The position numbers were made by a program, and so were the translations under genes. DNA of 46,667 nt, from assembly GCA_964412365.1 (NCBI GenBank), contig CAYPOI010000013.1, positions 1 through 46,667 on the forward strand, read 5' to 3'. Source of the stretch: CAMTWZ01 sp964412365. Lineage in GTDB: Bacteria > Bacteroidota > Rhodothermia > Balneolales > HLUCCA01. Below, piece by piece: positions 16,476-25,491 of the stretch; the stretch's first letter is position 1, and the number at the start of each line of letters is the position of its first letter. Below the pieces are notes generated by a model, which made no database searches, was not told the DNA's origin, and saw only the letters and a program-made list of their open reading frames with translations.

Positions 16476-17896
16476 GGCCAGACCGCATCGTTTGCAATGC
16501 CGAGCAGGCGCGTGAACTGGATGCGCATACGCAACGGGTGCTTGGAATCGGTGCGTTGCAATTGATGGAAGCCGCTGGTTTGGGTGCTGTGATGCTGATC
16601 AAGCAACATCACCCGATCGGAACACCTGTATTGATTCTTGCCGGACCCGGAAACAATGGTGGCGACGGCCTCGTGATCGCACGCATCCTTTCCCAAATAG
16701 GTTATCCTGTTTTTGTGCATGCGCTCGGGTCCTTGCACACCGAGCAGTCCTCCTATCTGAAATCTCTCGAGTCCATCACCTACTGCTCGTCGATATCCGA
16801 GTGGCCCGACGCCGGAATCATCGTAGATGCGTTGTTCGGCATCGGATTAAGCCGTGGATTGGATGGGGATGCGGCCCAGCTGATTGAGAAAGCGAACGCA
16901 TCGGGTCGAGCTATTTGGAGCGTCGATATCCCCAGCGGGCTAGATGCGACGAATGGGACGGTGGCGGGTGCGGCGATCCGGGCGACGCATACCGTGGCGA
17001 TGGGCTGCTACAAGTCGGGGTACTACAGTGGCGAGGGTCCGGATCGATGTGGCTCTGTGCATCTCATCCCGTTGGGATTTCCAAAAGGTAAATGCGAGGA
17101 GAGTCGGCTGGATGTGATGTTCGCCAGCGACGACAGTCCGTTGAAACGCCAGGATGGTCGCCATAAGTATGAGAACGGTGTGGTTCATGTGATCGGCGGA
17201 TCCTCTGGCATGTCTGGTGCGGTGGTAATGGCTGCGAACGCGGCGTGGCGGAGTGGATGCGGCGCCGTGATGGTACACGTGCCCATGGGGTTGCTTCCCC
17301 GCATCGACGCACACCTCATCCAGCAAGTCAAAATTGGCCATGGCTCACCAACCGACACCCGATTCATGGTATCCCATGCCGAATCGGTCATAGAGCGCAT
17401 CGCTCAAAAACCAGGCGTGATCCTTATCGGACCCGGAATGGGTCAGGATGCGGCCTCTCACGATTTTGTGCGAGCGATCGCATATGGAACGTCTGAACTT
17501 TTGGTGGTGGATGCGGACGCTCTACGTGCCATGAACGGCTCGAAACGTGGAAATAGGATCCTGACCCCTCATCCCGGGGAACTCGCAGGGCTTGCGGGTG
17601 GTGACGTTTCCAACTGGTCGAAACGCCTCGATGCCGGGCGACATCTCGCATCCCAAATGGATTCGATCGTTGTGAGCAAAGGTCAGCCCACCGTCGTGAT
17701 CCGGTCGGATGGGTACGCGACACTCACCGGTTACGACACACGACTTTTTTCGCGGATGGGATTTGGTGATGTTCTTGCCGGTACGATTGCGGCATTTTGC
17801 TCGTTTGAATCAGACCGGATCACTGCGATCCGCCACGCGCTGCTGAATGGGTATCGGCAGGCGATGCAAACCCAAGACCCGTACATTCCTATATGA
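16472..17896 (+). CDS. bifunctional NAD(P)H-hydrate epimerase / ADP-dependent dehydratase
   Basis: Repairs damaged NAD(P)HX. It is 474 residues. The N-terminal YjeF_N/NnrE epimerase domain (~1-210) has GNNGGDGLVIARIL, VDALFGIGLSRGL and VDIPSGLDATNG. The C-terminal NnrD/carbohydrate kinase-like dehydratase (~225-474) has VIGGSSGMSGAVVMAANAAWRSGCGAV, IGPGMGQD, VVDADALRAM, LTPHPGELAGL and GFGDVLAGTIAAF. The Gly-rich segment before GDVL (RLFSRMGFGD) departs from the usual GNPGMATGGMGD, though the Asp is kept. The ATG at 16472 overlaps the upstream stop; an earlier in-frame ATG at 16361 would overlap the PAP2-like gene by 115 bases. Confidence 0.92.
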   Translation: MRPDRIVCNAEQARELDAHTQRVLGIGALQLMEAAGLGAVMLIKQHHPIGTPVLILAGPGNNGGDGLVIARILSQIGYPVFVHALGSLHTEQSSYLKSLESITYCSSISEWPDAGIIVDALFGIGLSRGLDGDAAQLIEKANASGRAIWSVDIPSGLDATNGTVAGAAIRATHTVAMGCYKSGYYSGEGPDRCGSVHLIPLGFPKGKCEESRLDVMFASDDSPLKRQDGRHKYENGVVHVIGGSSGMSGAVVMAANAAWRSGCGAVMVHVPMGLLPRIDAHLIQQVKIGHGSPTDTRFMVSHAESVIERIAQKPGVILIGPGMGQDAASHDFVRAIAYGTSELLVVDADALRAMNGSKRGNRILTPHPGELAGLAGGDVSNWSKRLDAGRHLASQMDSIVVSKGQPTVVIRSDGYATLTGYDTRLFSRMGFGDVLAGTIAAFCSFESDRITAIRHALLNGYRQAMQTQDPYIPI

Positions 17897-18279
17897 TTCG
17901 CTTCATCCCCCTCCTGGTACTCATTTGGACTGGAATCACCATCTATCTCACCTTGGCTCCTGCCGATTATCTGCCGGAAACCAAAGTGTTCGGATACGAT
18001 AAAATCGGACATTTCGGAATATTCGGAGGTTGGACGTTCCTCAGCGGCTTGTTCATCGTGTATTACCTGGATCGACCCGATTTCGAGACATGGAAAATCT
18101 GGCTGTATGGCGTCGCATTCGGGGCGTTTATCGAATTTTCACAGTGGGCATTGCCGGTGAATCGTAGCGCTGAAGTCGGCGATATGGTGGCGAATGTGCT
18201 GGGTATTTCCGTGGCCACCTACATCTTTATGCGACTGCGCCGAAACAATCTGAAGAAGTACCTTGCGTTGGAAAGATAA
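17893..18279 (+). CDS. VanZ-like family membrane protein
   Basis: A 128-residue protein with four predicted membrane helices. It has the VanZ-like core: an early loop YLTLAPADYLPE, the conserved DKIGHFGIFGGWTF, and the motif AFIEFSQWALPVNRSAEVGDMVANVLGI. VanZ itself lowers teicoplanin susceptibility, but most family members have no assigned role. The start overlaps the NnrDE stop by 4 bases, making it the last gene of a PAP2/NnrDE/VanZ operon. The basic C-terminus is cytosolic. Confidence 0.85.
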   Translation: MIRFIPLLVLIWTGITIYLTLAPADYLPETKVFGYDKIGHFGIFGGWTFLSGLFIVYYLDRPDFETWKIWLYGVAFGAFIEFSQWALPVNRSAEVGDMVANVLGISVATYIFMRLRRNNLKKYLALER

Positions 18280-18321
18280 AGTAGTATTTTTCTCCATTCT
18301 CACTCAAACCAGGTTCACGTC

Positions 18322-18975
18322 ATGTCTTTAACACGCAAAGCTCCTGAAGTTGATCTTCGCAAAAGCTATCGGATTTATCTCCAGTTCGGGATGATTGTCA
18401 CTCTCGCTATGTTGATTGGATTGTTCCGCGCACCAATCAATCAAGGCGAAATCGCTGATTTCACACCTCCTGAGCAAGATATTGTGGAAGTGGAAGAGAT
18501 CATCCAGACCGAGCAAATCGAAACCCCGCCACCACCACCTCGTCCTCCCGTGCCGGTAGAAGTACCGAACGATGAGATCATTGAAGACGAGATCATTGGG
18601 TTTGATTTTGAATTGAATTTGGATGGACCAATGGCTTTGCCACCTCCTCCTGCCGCTGAAGAAGAAGAGCCAGAAATCTTTATCGTTGTAGAACGCATGC
18701 CTGAGCCAGCCGGTGGTATGGATGCGATCTATCGTCGCGTGAAGTATCCAGAAATCGCTCGTAAAGCCGGCATCGAAGGTCGCGTCGTGCTTCAATTCAT
18801 CGTGGACGAGCGCGGAAATGTGGTGAACCCTACGGTTATCCGTGGAATCGGCGGTGGTTGTGATGAAGCCGCTATCGACGCCATCCGTGGCGTGAAATTC
18901 ACACCGGGCATGCAACGCGGACGTCCCGTGAAAGTGCAATTTCAATTGCCAATCGTTTTCCGCCTGCAGAACTAA
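18322..18975 (+). CDS. TonB-family energy transducer
   Basis: A 217-residue protein that would carry proton-motive energy from the inner membrane to TonB-dependent outer-membrane receptors. A short basic N-terminus and one membrane helix (~17-36) are followed by an acidic/proline-rich periplasmic stretch (ETPPPPPRPPVPVEVP...ALPPPPAAEEEEPE). The TonB C-terminal domain (~130-217) contains YPEIARKAGIEGRVVLQFIVDERGNV. No exbB, exbD or receptor gene is adjacent. It has its own strong terminator, and an upstream T-rich sequence could hold its promoter. Confidence 0.92.
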   Translation: MSLTRKAPEVDLRKSYRIYLQFGMIVTLAMLIGLFRAPINQGEIADFTPPEQDIVEVEEIIQTEQIETPPPPPRPPVPVEVPNDEIIEDEIIGFDFELNLDGPMALPPPPAAEEEEPEIFIVVERMPEPAGGMDAIYRRVKYPEIARKAGIEGRVVLQFIVDERGNVVNPTVIRGIGGGCDEAAIDAIRGVKFTPGMQRGRPVKVQFQLPIVFRLQN

Positions 18976-18993
18976 GAGTTTGTTTGGTTGAGT

Positions 18994-19026
18994 TAAAAAA
19001 AGGCTACCCTCGGGTAGCCTTTTTTG
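18994..19026. terminator. bidirectional intrinsic terminator after tonB
   Basis: AGGCTACC pairs with GGTAGCCT around CTCG. The stem is flanked by A-run and T-run arms that lengthen it and give a T tract in both directions. It lies between the convergent TonB and Nudix genes and can serve both. Confidence 0.92.
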
Positions 19027-19042
19027 TTTGTGGGAATTCCGA

Positions 19043-19456
19043 TCACACCAAACGAAGCAGATGATTCAACGACTCGAACTGGATGCGCCGACGAGCCTCA
19101 TCAAGCACGACCCATTCTAGTCGTTCGATACCCTCTTCGGCTTGGGGCACCAGCTCACCTCCATCCCCATCAATGCTCATCAGAAACCAGTGCGTCGTTT
19201 TGCTCCACATCCCATACTCATCCTCATACTCATGATGAGTGTGAGTTAGAAACCGAGTGAGGGTGAGTCCGGTGACACCCGTCTCCTCACTCACTTCACG
19301 AAGCGCGCATTGTTCGATGGTTTCGCCCGCATCGAGCTTGCCCTTAGGCAAATCCCAGGCGCCCCGGCGGAACATAAGTAACAATTGCTCTTTCCCGTCG
19401 ACAGTTCGGATGACTACGCCTCCGGCTGCAGTGACCGGAACCGGCGTTTTATTCAC
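19043..19456 (-). CDS. NUDIX hydrolase
   Basis: 137 residues. A complete Nudix box GX5EX7REUXEEXGU runs from G39 to V61 (GKLDAGETIEQC...REVSEETGV), so metal-dependent hydrolysis of a nucleoside-diphosphate-linked substrate is expected. The preceding AWDLPKGK is typical of members acting on dinucleoside polyphosphates or similar, but the substrate cannot be read from the sequence. The start overlaps the end of the DUF1844 gene by 8 bases, so the two are an operon. Confidence 0.92.
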   Translation of the reverse strand: MNKTPVPVTAAGGVVIRTVDGKEQLLLMFRRGAWDLPKGKLDAGETIEQCALREVSEETGVTGLTLTRFLTHTHHEYEDEYGMWSKTTHWFLMSIDGDGGELVPQAEEGIERLEWVVLDEARRRIQFESLNHLLRLV

Positions 19457-19739
19457 CTTTTTTTGCCTCGTCGACGTAATTCAACCGTAAGGTATTCAAT
19501 ACATGTTGCACGTAGGATTCCAGTTCCGGCTGAAGATTACCCTTCGTGTAGCGCTGAAGCATGTCGAGCGTGTCGATCATGTATCGGGCTTGGGTGAGGT
19601 CGCGTTCGATCGCGTCGGTGGACGGATTCTTCAATTTCCCCAATCCCATCATCGCCAACTGCTCATGCTGCTGCACCAAGGTGAAGAACAATAGTTGATG
19701 TTGCTGGTCTTGGGAGAGGTTTTTCTGTTCGTTTTCCAT
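19449..19739 (-). CDS. DUF1844 family protein
   Basis: A 96-residue, mostly helical soluble protein matching DUF1844 (LLFFTLVQQHEQLAMMGLGKLKNPSTDAIERDLTQARYMIDTLDMLQRYTKGNL). Its function is unknown. The start at 19739 (MENEQKNLSQ) is chosen because a longer in-frame extension would run into the divergent DUF1015 coding region and lacks family character. It overlaps the Nudix gene by 8 bases downstream. It is divergent from DUF1015, 50 bases away. Confidence 0.85.
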   Translation of the reverse strand: MENEQKNLSQDQQHQLLFFTLVQQHEQLAMMGLGKLKNPSTDAIERDLTQARYMIDTLDMLQRYTKGNLQPELESYVQHVLNTLRLNYVDEAKKGE

Positions 19740-19789
19740 AGGTGATTTCTTTTTTGCTAAGATACGGAGTTCGTACCTTACAGGCAGAT

Positions 19790-20974
19790 ATGTTGCGCAT
19801 CCGCCCTTTCCGTGCTTGGAGACCAGAACCCGATACCACTTCCGAAGTGGCGTGTGTTCCATACGATGTGATCGACACGGATGAAGCCCGAGCCCTCGCT
19901 GTCGGCAAGCCCCGCAGTTTCCTGCATGTGATTCGTCCGGAAATCGGTCTCCCTTCGTCCACCGACATCCATTCCGACGCCGTATACGAGAAAGGTCGCG
20001 AGGTATTGGACCAGTTTTGCGCCGATGGCACTCTCATCCAAGAAGATGTACCGTCTTGGTATGTGTATCGAATCATGATGGGGACCCATTCCCAAATCGG
20101 ATTGTTTTGCTTGGTCTCGACGGACGATTATGATGCGGGCCTGATTGTGAGACATGAACTCACACGTCCGGATAAAGAAGACGACCGTACCCGACACATC
20201 ATCACACAAGCTGCGCATGCCGAACCCGTGTTGCTCATCGCGCCACGCTTGGCTGGCTTTGCCGATGCGCTTCGCGCGGAAGAAGCCCACACACCTCTAT
20301 ACGACCTTACAACCGACGATGGCATACGCCACACCATTTGGAGAGCCGCGTCGATGCTGCCGGGGCGTATGCTCGCCCAAGCCGACCGACTCTATGTCGC
20401 CGACGGGCACCATCGCTGCAAAGCCGCATCCCGCGCCGCGACCAAACTGACCGAGACCGACGCCAAGTATTTCCCCGCGGTCATCTTTCCGCAAGAACAG
20501 TTACGGATTTTGCCTTATAACCGTGTGCTGACATCGGTCAGCCAAGCGCAATGGGATGCGTTTCTTGCGCAATTTCCGGCTTTGCCCGAAAATGGTCCTA
20601 TTCCCGGCATCCGTGGACGTATCTCCGTCTATCGAGCCGGACAATGGTCGACGCACGATCTTCCACCCGCCACAAGTACCAAAGCCGACGATATGCTGGA
20701 TGCCTCGCGTTTGCAGAATGGCATTCTGGATCCGTTATTCGGTATTGAAAATCCCCGAACCGATACCCGAATCGGATTCATCGGCGGTATCCGCGGAACG
20801 AAGGAGCTTGAACGACTCGTTGATTCCGGTAAGGCGCAGCTCGCGATCAGCATGCATCCCACCAGCATCATCGAATTGATCGCCGTGTCGGATGCGGGCC
20901 TGCTAATGCCCCCCAAATCCACTTGGTTCGAACCGAAACTACGCTCTGGATTATTGATTCATCGCATTTCATAA
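19790..20974 (+). CDS. DUF1015 family protein
   Basis: A 394-residue cytosolic protein of the DUF1015 family, recognised by the opening IRPFRAWRPEPDTTSEVACVPYDVIDTDEAR and the hallmark YVADGHHRCKAASRA. Its biochemical activity is not established to my knowledge. It recurs next to serine-biosynthesis genes (serA, serC) in many bacteria, and here it is 23 bases upstream of serC on the same strand. The start at 19790 gives the conserved N-terminus; a GTG at 19742 would add 16 residues without family support. A TTTG-N17-TACCTTAC promoter-like sequence ends just before the start. Confidence 0.86.
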   Translation: MLRIRPFRAWRPEPDTTSEVACVPYDVIDTDEARALAVGKPRSFLHVIRPEIGLPSSTDIHSDAVYEKGREVLDQFCADGTLIQEDVPSWYVYRIMMGTHSQIGLFCLVSTDDYDAGLIVRHELTRPDKEDDRTRHIITQAAHAEPVLLIAPRLAGFADALRAEEAHTPLYDLTTDDGIRHTIWRAASMLPGRMLAQADRLYVADGHHRCKAASRAATKLTETDAKYFPAVIFPQEQLRILPYNRVLTSVSQAQWDAFLAQFPALPENGPIPGIRGRISVYRAGQWSTHDLPPATSTKADDMLDASRLQNGILDPLFGIENPRTDTRIGFIGGIRGTKELERLVDSGKAQLAISMHPTSIIELIAVSDAGLLMPPKSTWFEPKLRSGLLIHRIS

Positions 20975-20997
20975 TTTTCCCCATTACCCAACCCATC

Positions 20998-22074
20998 ATG
21001 TTCCGCTCTTTTAATTTCGCTGCCGGCCCATCCAACCTCCCAACTGAAGTCCTGCTCAAAGCCCAGCAGGAATTTCTTGATTATCGTGGTACGGGTTCGT
21101 CCATCATGGAACTGAGCCACCGCGGACCCGAGTACATCGAGGTCGATGCCCAGGCCACATCCCGCATCAAATCACTGCTCGGCTTGGGTGATGACTTCGA
21201 AGTGATGTTCTTGCAAGGCGGCGCGAGTCTGCAATTCATGATGGTGCCATACAATTTCATGGTCGGCAAGACAGCAACCTACCTGAACACCGGTGAATGG
21301 GCCCGCAAGGCGGCCAAGGAAGCCAAGCTGTACGGTACGGTTCACACCGGTTTTTCGTCGGAAGCTCTGAACTACACCCGCGTTCCATCGGCTGGCGAGA
21401 TTACGATCGCGGATGGTTCCGAGTATGTGCATTTCACATCCAACAATACGATTTTCGGAACGCAGTACGCCAAAGAACCTGAAACCAATGGAATTCCACT
21501 GGTTTGCGATGCGAGCTCAGATTTTCTTTCCCGTCCGCTGGATATCGACCGTTACGGGATGATTTATGCGGGTGCGCAGAAAAATGCGGGTCCGGCTGGC
21601 GTTACGATCGTCATCCTTCACAAAGAATTTCTGGCGAAAGGGCGCAAAGAAGGGATGTCGACCATGCTGAATTACAATACCCATGTGGGCACCATGTTCA
21701 ACACCCCGAACACCTTCGGCGTGTATTTGGTGAACCTGGTGTTGGAATGGATCGAGAACAACGGCGGTTTGGACGGCATCCAGACGATCAATGAGCGCAA
21801 AGCCGGAAAATTATATGCCGAAATCGACCGTGATGAGTTCTACACCGGCACCGCGGAAAAGGCATCGAGGTCGTTGATGAATGTGACGTTCCGCTTGCCG
21901 AATGAAGACTTAGAGAAAGCGTTTGTGAAACAGACGGAAGCGAACAACCTGGACGGACTCAAGGGCCACCGCAGCGTGGGTGGAATCCGCGCGAGTATTT
22001 ATAACGCCATGCCGGAAGCGGGCGTAGATGCGTTGGTCGCCTTCATGGCCGACTTCCGCCAGAAGAACGGTTGA
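20998..22074 (+). CDS. serC: phosphoserine aminotransferase
   Basis: PLP enzyme converting 3-phosphohydroxypyruvate to phosphoserine in serine synthesis. It is 358 residues, with the family N-terminus FNFAAGPSNLPTEVL, the substrate loop ELSHRGPEY, FLQGGASLQF, and the Schiff-base lysine K195 in YAGAQKNAGPAGV. The C-terminal motif GHRSVGGIRASIYNAMP binds the substrate phosphate. The start at 20998 fits the family; in-frame sequence upstream lies inside DUF1015. The gene ends in the palindrome shared with ytxH. serA and serB are not in the window. Confidence 0.97.
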   Translation: MFRSFNFAAGPSNLPTEVLLKAQQEFLDYRGTGSSIMELSHRGPEYIEVDAQATSRIKSLLGLGDDFEVMFLQGGASLQFMMVPYNFMVGKTATYLNTGEWARKAAKEAKLYGTVHTGFSSEALNYTRVPSAGEITIADGSEYVHFTSNNTIFGTQYAKEPETNGIPLVCDASSDFLSRPLDIDRYGMIYAGAQKNAGPAGVTIVILHKEFLAKGRKEGMSTMLNYNTHVGTMFNTPNTFGVYLVNLVLEWIENNGGLDGIQTINERKAGKLYAEIDRDEFYTGTAEKASRSLMNVTFRLPNEDLEKAFVKQTEANNLDGLKGHRSVGGIRASIYNAMPEAGVDALVAFMADFRQKNG

Positions 22075-22088
22075 TCAACCGTTCTTCT
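22061..22088. repeat. 28-bp perfect palindrome spanning two convergent stop codons
   Basis: AGAAGAACGGTTGA is followed directly by its exact reverse complement. The centre TTGATCAA contains the stop codons of serC (+) and the YtxH gene (-), which are adjacent without overlap. As a result both proteins end in KNG. There is no T-run on either side, so it is not a typical intrinsic terminator. Confidence 0.9.
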
Positions 22089-22365
22089 CGATCGCTCTGA
22101 GGAGTTCTTCCGCTTCTCGAATCAAATCTTCGGCTTTTTGCTGGGCGTCGGCCACCACTTTGCTGCTGGCCGATGCCGGCGCTCGTTCCGAGCGTTTGAG
22201 ATTCTCGATGGTTTCGGCAATCTCATTCACCAGATGATCCAATTGGTACGACAAGCGTTTGCGAAGAACCGATCCTTTTTCCGGAGCATAAAGCAAGGCG
22301 ACGGCGGCGCCGGTAAGTGCTCCTGTGACGATTCCGAATGCGAATCCTTTCGAAAATTGGCTCAT
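22075..22365 (-). CDS. YtxH-like small membrane/stress protein
   Basis: 96 residues. One N-terminal glycine-rich membrane helix (GFAFGIVTGALTGAAVALLYAP) is followed by the YtxH signature YAPEKGSVLRKRL and a long charged amphipathic helix/coiled coil. B. subtilis YtxH belongs to the general stress regulon; function elsewhere is unclear. It is 33 bases downstream of the second RND pump on the same strand and may be read through from that operon. It ends in the palindrome with serC. Confidence 0.82.
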   Translation of the reverse strand: MSQFSKGFAFGIVTGALTGAAVALLYAPEKGSVLRKRLSYQLDHLVNEIAETIENLKRSERAPASASSKVVADAQQKAEDLIREAEELLRAIEKNG

Positions 22366-22398
22366 AGTAGGTAACGGTTTTTCGGAATATAGGAAGGA

Positions 22399-25300
22399 TT
22401 ACCGCGCATTTCGGTAGGCAATGACGGCTTTTCTACGATTTTTGGAGATTCCGACCAAGAATACCGGAACCACATACAACGTGAATATGGATGAGAACGC
22501 CAAACCACCGATCACGGCTTTCGCCAACGGGCTCCATGTCTCCGATCCCGTTCCCAATTCCAAGGCCAATGGCACCATCGACCCGATGGTGGTGAGTGCG
22601 GTAAGTAGAATCGGGCGCAAACGGTCTTTTGATGCCTTGATCAATGCCGTGACATACTCCACATCAGAAAGTCCTTTATCGCATTTCTGATGGATGAAAT
22701 CCACCATCACAATGCCGTTATTGATCACGATACCCACCAATATGATCATCCCCAAATAGGCCGGAACACTGGTTGATGTTCCGGTGATCCAGAAAAAGAA
22801 GTACGACCCGAAAAAGGCCAATGGAATGGTAAACATGATCACGAACGGATCCTTCAGGTTTTCGAACTTGCCGGCCATCACCATGTAGGTCAGTAGCAAT
22901 CCCGTGAGCAATGCCCAAATCAGACTTTGATTGGCCTGCTGCTGGTCTCGGTTGCTCCCTGTGAACTCGAACCGATATCCATCCGGCAACACCACTTCTT
23001 CCTGCAGCAATCGTGTGATGCGTGCTCGATGGATTTCTGCGCTTCCGCTCACCGTGATGTTCACATCCATGATGGTTTCCCGATCGCGTCGTGTGATGCG
23101 GTTCACACCTTCCACAGCCTCGAAAACGCCCAATTGGGCCACCGGAACGCGTTGATCTCCCACTTGCAAGATCTGCAGTTGCTCCAGATCGCGAAGGCTT
23201 CTGCGATACGTCTCATCCACGCGAACCTCGATGGGTACTTCACGTCCTCCAGTGCGATAAAAACCGACTTGCGTGCCTCGGGCTTGTGTTTTGAAGGAAT
23301 TCGCCACTTCGCTGATGCTCGATCCCATCCGGCTGACCAATTGGCGATCAAGCTGGAAATTCAATTCCGGAGTGCCGCTCACGCGCGGATTATCAACGGA
23401 AATGACGGAAGAATCCTGCAACATCACCTCTTCGATTTTTGTGGTGATGCCTTTCAACACATCAGTATCGGCCCCTATCAAGGTCACTCGCACGCTTTGT
23501 CCGAAGCCGCCGAATCCACCTCCGCCTCCACCACCAAATCCGCCTCCTGCGGAGATGGATATACGAACACCAGGAATGTCGAATCGCCGACGAAGTTCCA
23601 TGGCGATCTCTTCACTGCTTTTTTCACGGTCATCCGCACTGACCAATTGCAAAGTGATGCGTCCATAATTGGAATCGGCTCGCCATCCGCCTTGACCGAT
23701 ACTGCTCACCACCGTTTCAACTTCAGGTTCTTTTTGCAAGTCCGCCGCGATTTTCCGAACCGTTTCTGCGGTCTGAACCAAGGTGCTTCCAGCGGGAAGT
23801 TCCACATTCAGATTCAATTGACCCGAATCCGTACTCGGGAAAAACGTGGATTCCAGCTTGCTGTTGAAGAAATAGGTGCCGTACATCACACCGACAATCA
23901 ACAGCAACACATACTTCTTGTGCAACAAGGCCCATTCCAGAGACGTCGCATATTTCCCTTCCAATTTCACAAACAAGCGCGACACACCTTTGCTGGAATC
24001 GATGCTCTCATTTTTCAGGAAGGTGGATGCGAATACCGGAATCAGAATGAACGATGCCAAGAATGCGAAGGTGATGGCGAGGGAGATGGTCACGGCGAGA
24101 TCGTAGGTGAACACGGCCACCTGACCCGTCACAAATAGAAATGGAAGGAACACGACCAATGTGGTGAGGGTGGATCCCCACAAGGCCCCGATCACTTCTT
24201 TGGTACCATCCACGATGGCCCGATAGCGAGGCACGCCTTCTTCCAATTTTCCGACGATGCTTTCCAACACCACGATCGAACTATCCACCAACAATCCGAC
24301 CGCGAGTGCGAGTCCGGTGATGGACACGAAATTCAGTGTCAACCCGAGCGCATACATGCATGCGAACGTGGCTGTGATGGAGATGGGGATGGATAACGCC
24401 ACGACCGACGAAGACCTCCATCCGCCGAGGAAAATCAACAAGATGAGGACGACGAGCACCAACGCGATAAGGGCGGATTGGGCCAAATTCGAGATTTGCG
24501 TCTCGATGGAGCTACCATCATTGGTCAATACCTGCACGTTCACACCAGCCGGAAGTCGTTCCATGATACCGGGAATGGCTTCTTCCACGCCTGTCGTCAC
24601 ATCGAGGGTGTTCGCATCCGATCGCTTCTGCACATCGATCGTCACGCTGTTCTTGCCGTTCACTTCCTCAAGTGAGGTGATGTCCACAAATCCATCATTC
24701 ACAAAAGCGACATCCTTCACCCGGACCGGATTTCCATCCGGCTTCATCACAACGATGGTTTCGGCAATTTCAGCGACGGCATCATACACCGATTGGGCAC
24801 GGACATTGTAACTGAGACGATCTGTGACCAAGCTACCAACCGGAATCTGCTGATTGTTCTGCCGGATGGCAGACTCGATTTGAGCCGTAACAAGCCGATG
24901 TTGCCCCATCAGCATCGGATTCAGATCCACATAGATGGTGCGTTGCAATCCACCTCGGGTATCGGCGGAGGCCACACCAGGAATGCGTTCGATGAGGGGT
25001 TCGATCAGCTCGATGGATAGGGATCGAAGTTCATCCAAGCCACGATTGCTTGCCTGAACGCTCATCCTCATGATGGGAAAATTCTCTGGATCGAACTGGA
25101 AGATGACCGGAGGCGTGGCTTCGCGGGGCAAGTTGTTCCGGATGCGGTCCAATTGTTCTCTCGCTTCCAATTCCACACGTCGTGCGTTGGTGCCAGGCTT
25201 GAGTCGAAGAGTGATGAACGCGCTGCCTTTGCGTGCGTTTCCTTCAACGGTTTCCACACCATCAATGGATCCGACCGCCGCTTCGATGGGTTCGACCAAC

Positions 25301-25491
25301 AAACGCAGAATATCTTCGGGCGACACGTTCCGATAGCCGGTTGAGATAGCCACAACGGGTATGTCAAACGCTGGATACAGTGTCACTTTCAGGCGTGACA
25401 GCGAGAAGAGTCCGAAGCCGATCACCAGTAACGACAACATGGTTACCGTGACTGGCCGCTTCATGATGCGGTCAATGATCGAGTATTTCAT
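22399..25491 (-). CDS. RND efflux permease, second subunit of the operon
   Basis: A 1030-residue AcrB/MdtB-type inner-membrane pump with twelve expected membrane helices: helix 1 near residues 12-30, six-helix blocks in each half, and two large periplasmic loops. The helix-4 segment GLLVDSSIVVLES keeps one relay Asp but has Ser at the second. The helix-10 segment GIVINNGIVMVDFI has Asn where AcrB has the relay Lys. A glycine-rich stretch (~645-665, GGGFGGGGGGGFGGFGQS) interrupts the second periplasmic region. Its start overlaps the upstream pump gene by 20 bases, so the two permeases are cotranscribed and may form a hetero-oligomer as in MdtBC. The substrate is unknown. Confidence 0.92.
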   Translation of the reverse strand: MKYSIIDRIMKRPVTVTMLSLLVIGFGLFSLSRLKVTLYPAFDIPVVAISTGYRNVSPEDILRLLVEPIEAAVGSIDGVETVEGNARKGSAFITLRLKPGTNARRVELEAREQLDRIRNNLPREATPPVIFQFDPENFPIMRMSVQASNRGLDELRSLSIELIEPLIERIPGVASADTRGGLQRTIYVDLNPMLMGQHRLVTAQIESAIRQNNQQIPVGSLVTDRLSYNVRAQSVYDAVAEIAETIVVMKPDGNPVRVKDVAFVNDGFVDITSLEEVNGKNSVTIDVQKRSDANTLDVTTGVEEAIPGIMERLPAGVNVQVLTNDGSSIETQISNLAQSALIALVLVVLILLIFLGGWRSSSVVALSIPISITATFACMYALGLTLNFVSITGLALAVGLLVDSSIVVLESIVGKLEEGVPRYRAIVDGTKEVIGALWGSTLTTLVVFLPFLFVTGQVAVFTYDLAVTISLAITFAFLASFILIPVFASTFLKNESIDSSKGVSRLFVKLEGKYATSLEWALLHKKYVLLLIVGVMYGTYFFNSKLESTFFPSTDSGQLNLNVELPAGSTLVQTAETVRKIAADLQKEPEVETVVSSIGQGGWRADSNYGRITLQLVSADDREKSSEEIAMELRRRFDIPGVRISISAGGGFGGGGGGGFGGFGQSVRVTLIGADTDVLKGITTKIEEVMLQDSSVISVDNPRVSGTPELNFQLDRQLVSRMGSSISEVANSFKTQARGTQVGFYRTGGREVPIEVRVDETYRRSLRDLEQLQILQVGDQRVPVAQLGVFEAVEGVNRITRRDRETIMDVNITVSGSAEIHRARITRLLQEEVVLPDGYRFEFTGSNRDQQQANQSLIWALLTGLLLTYMVMAGKFENLKDPFVIMFTIPLAFFGSYFFFWITGTSTSVPAYLGMIILVGIVINNGIVMVDFIHQKCDKGLSDVEYVTALIKASKDRLRPILLTALTTIGSMVPLALELGTGSETWSPLAKAVIGGLAFSSIFTLYVVPVFLVGISKNRRKAVIAYRNAR

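Noticed and set aside
18484..18700. Proline/glutamate-rich stretch as a low-complexity artefact
   Set aside because: It is the expected periplasmic spacer of TonB proteins.
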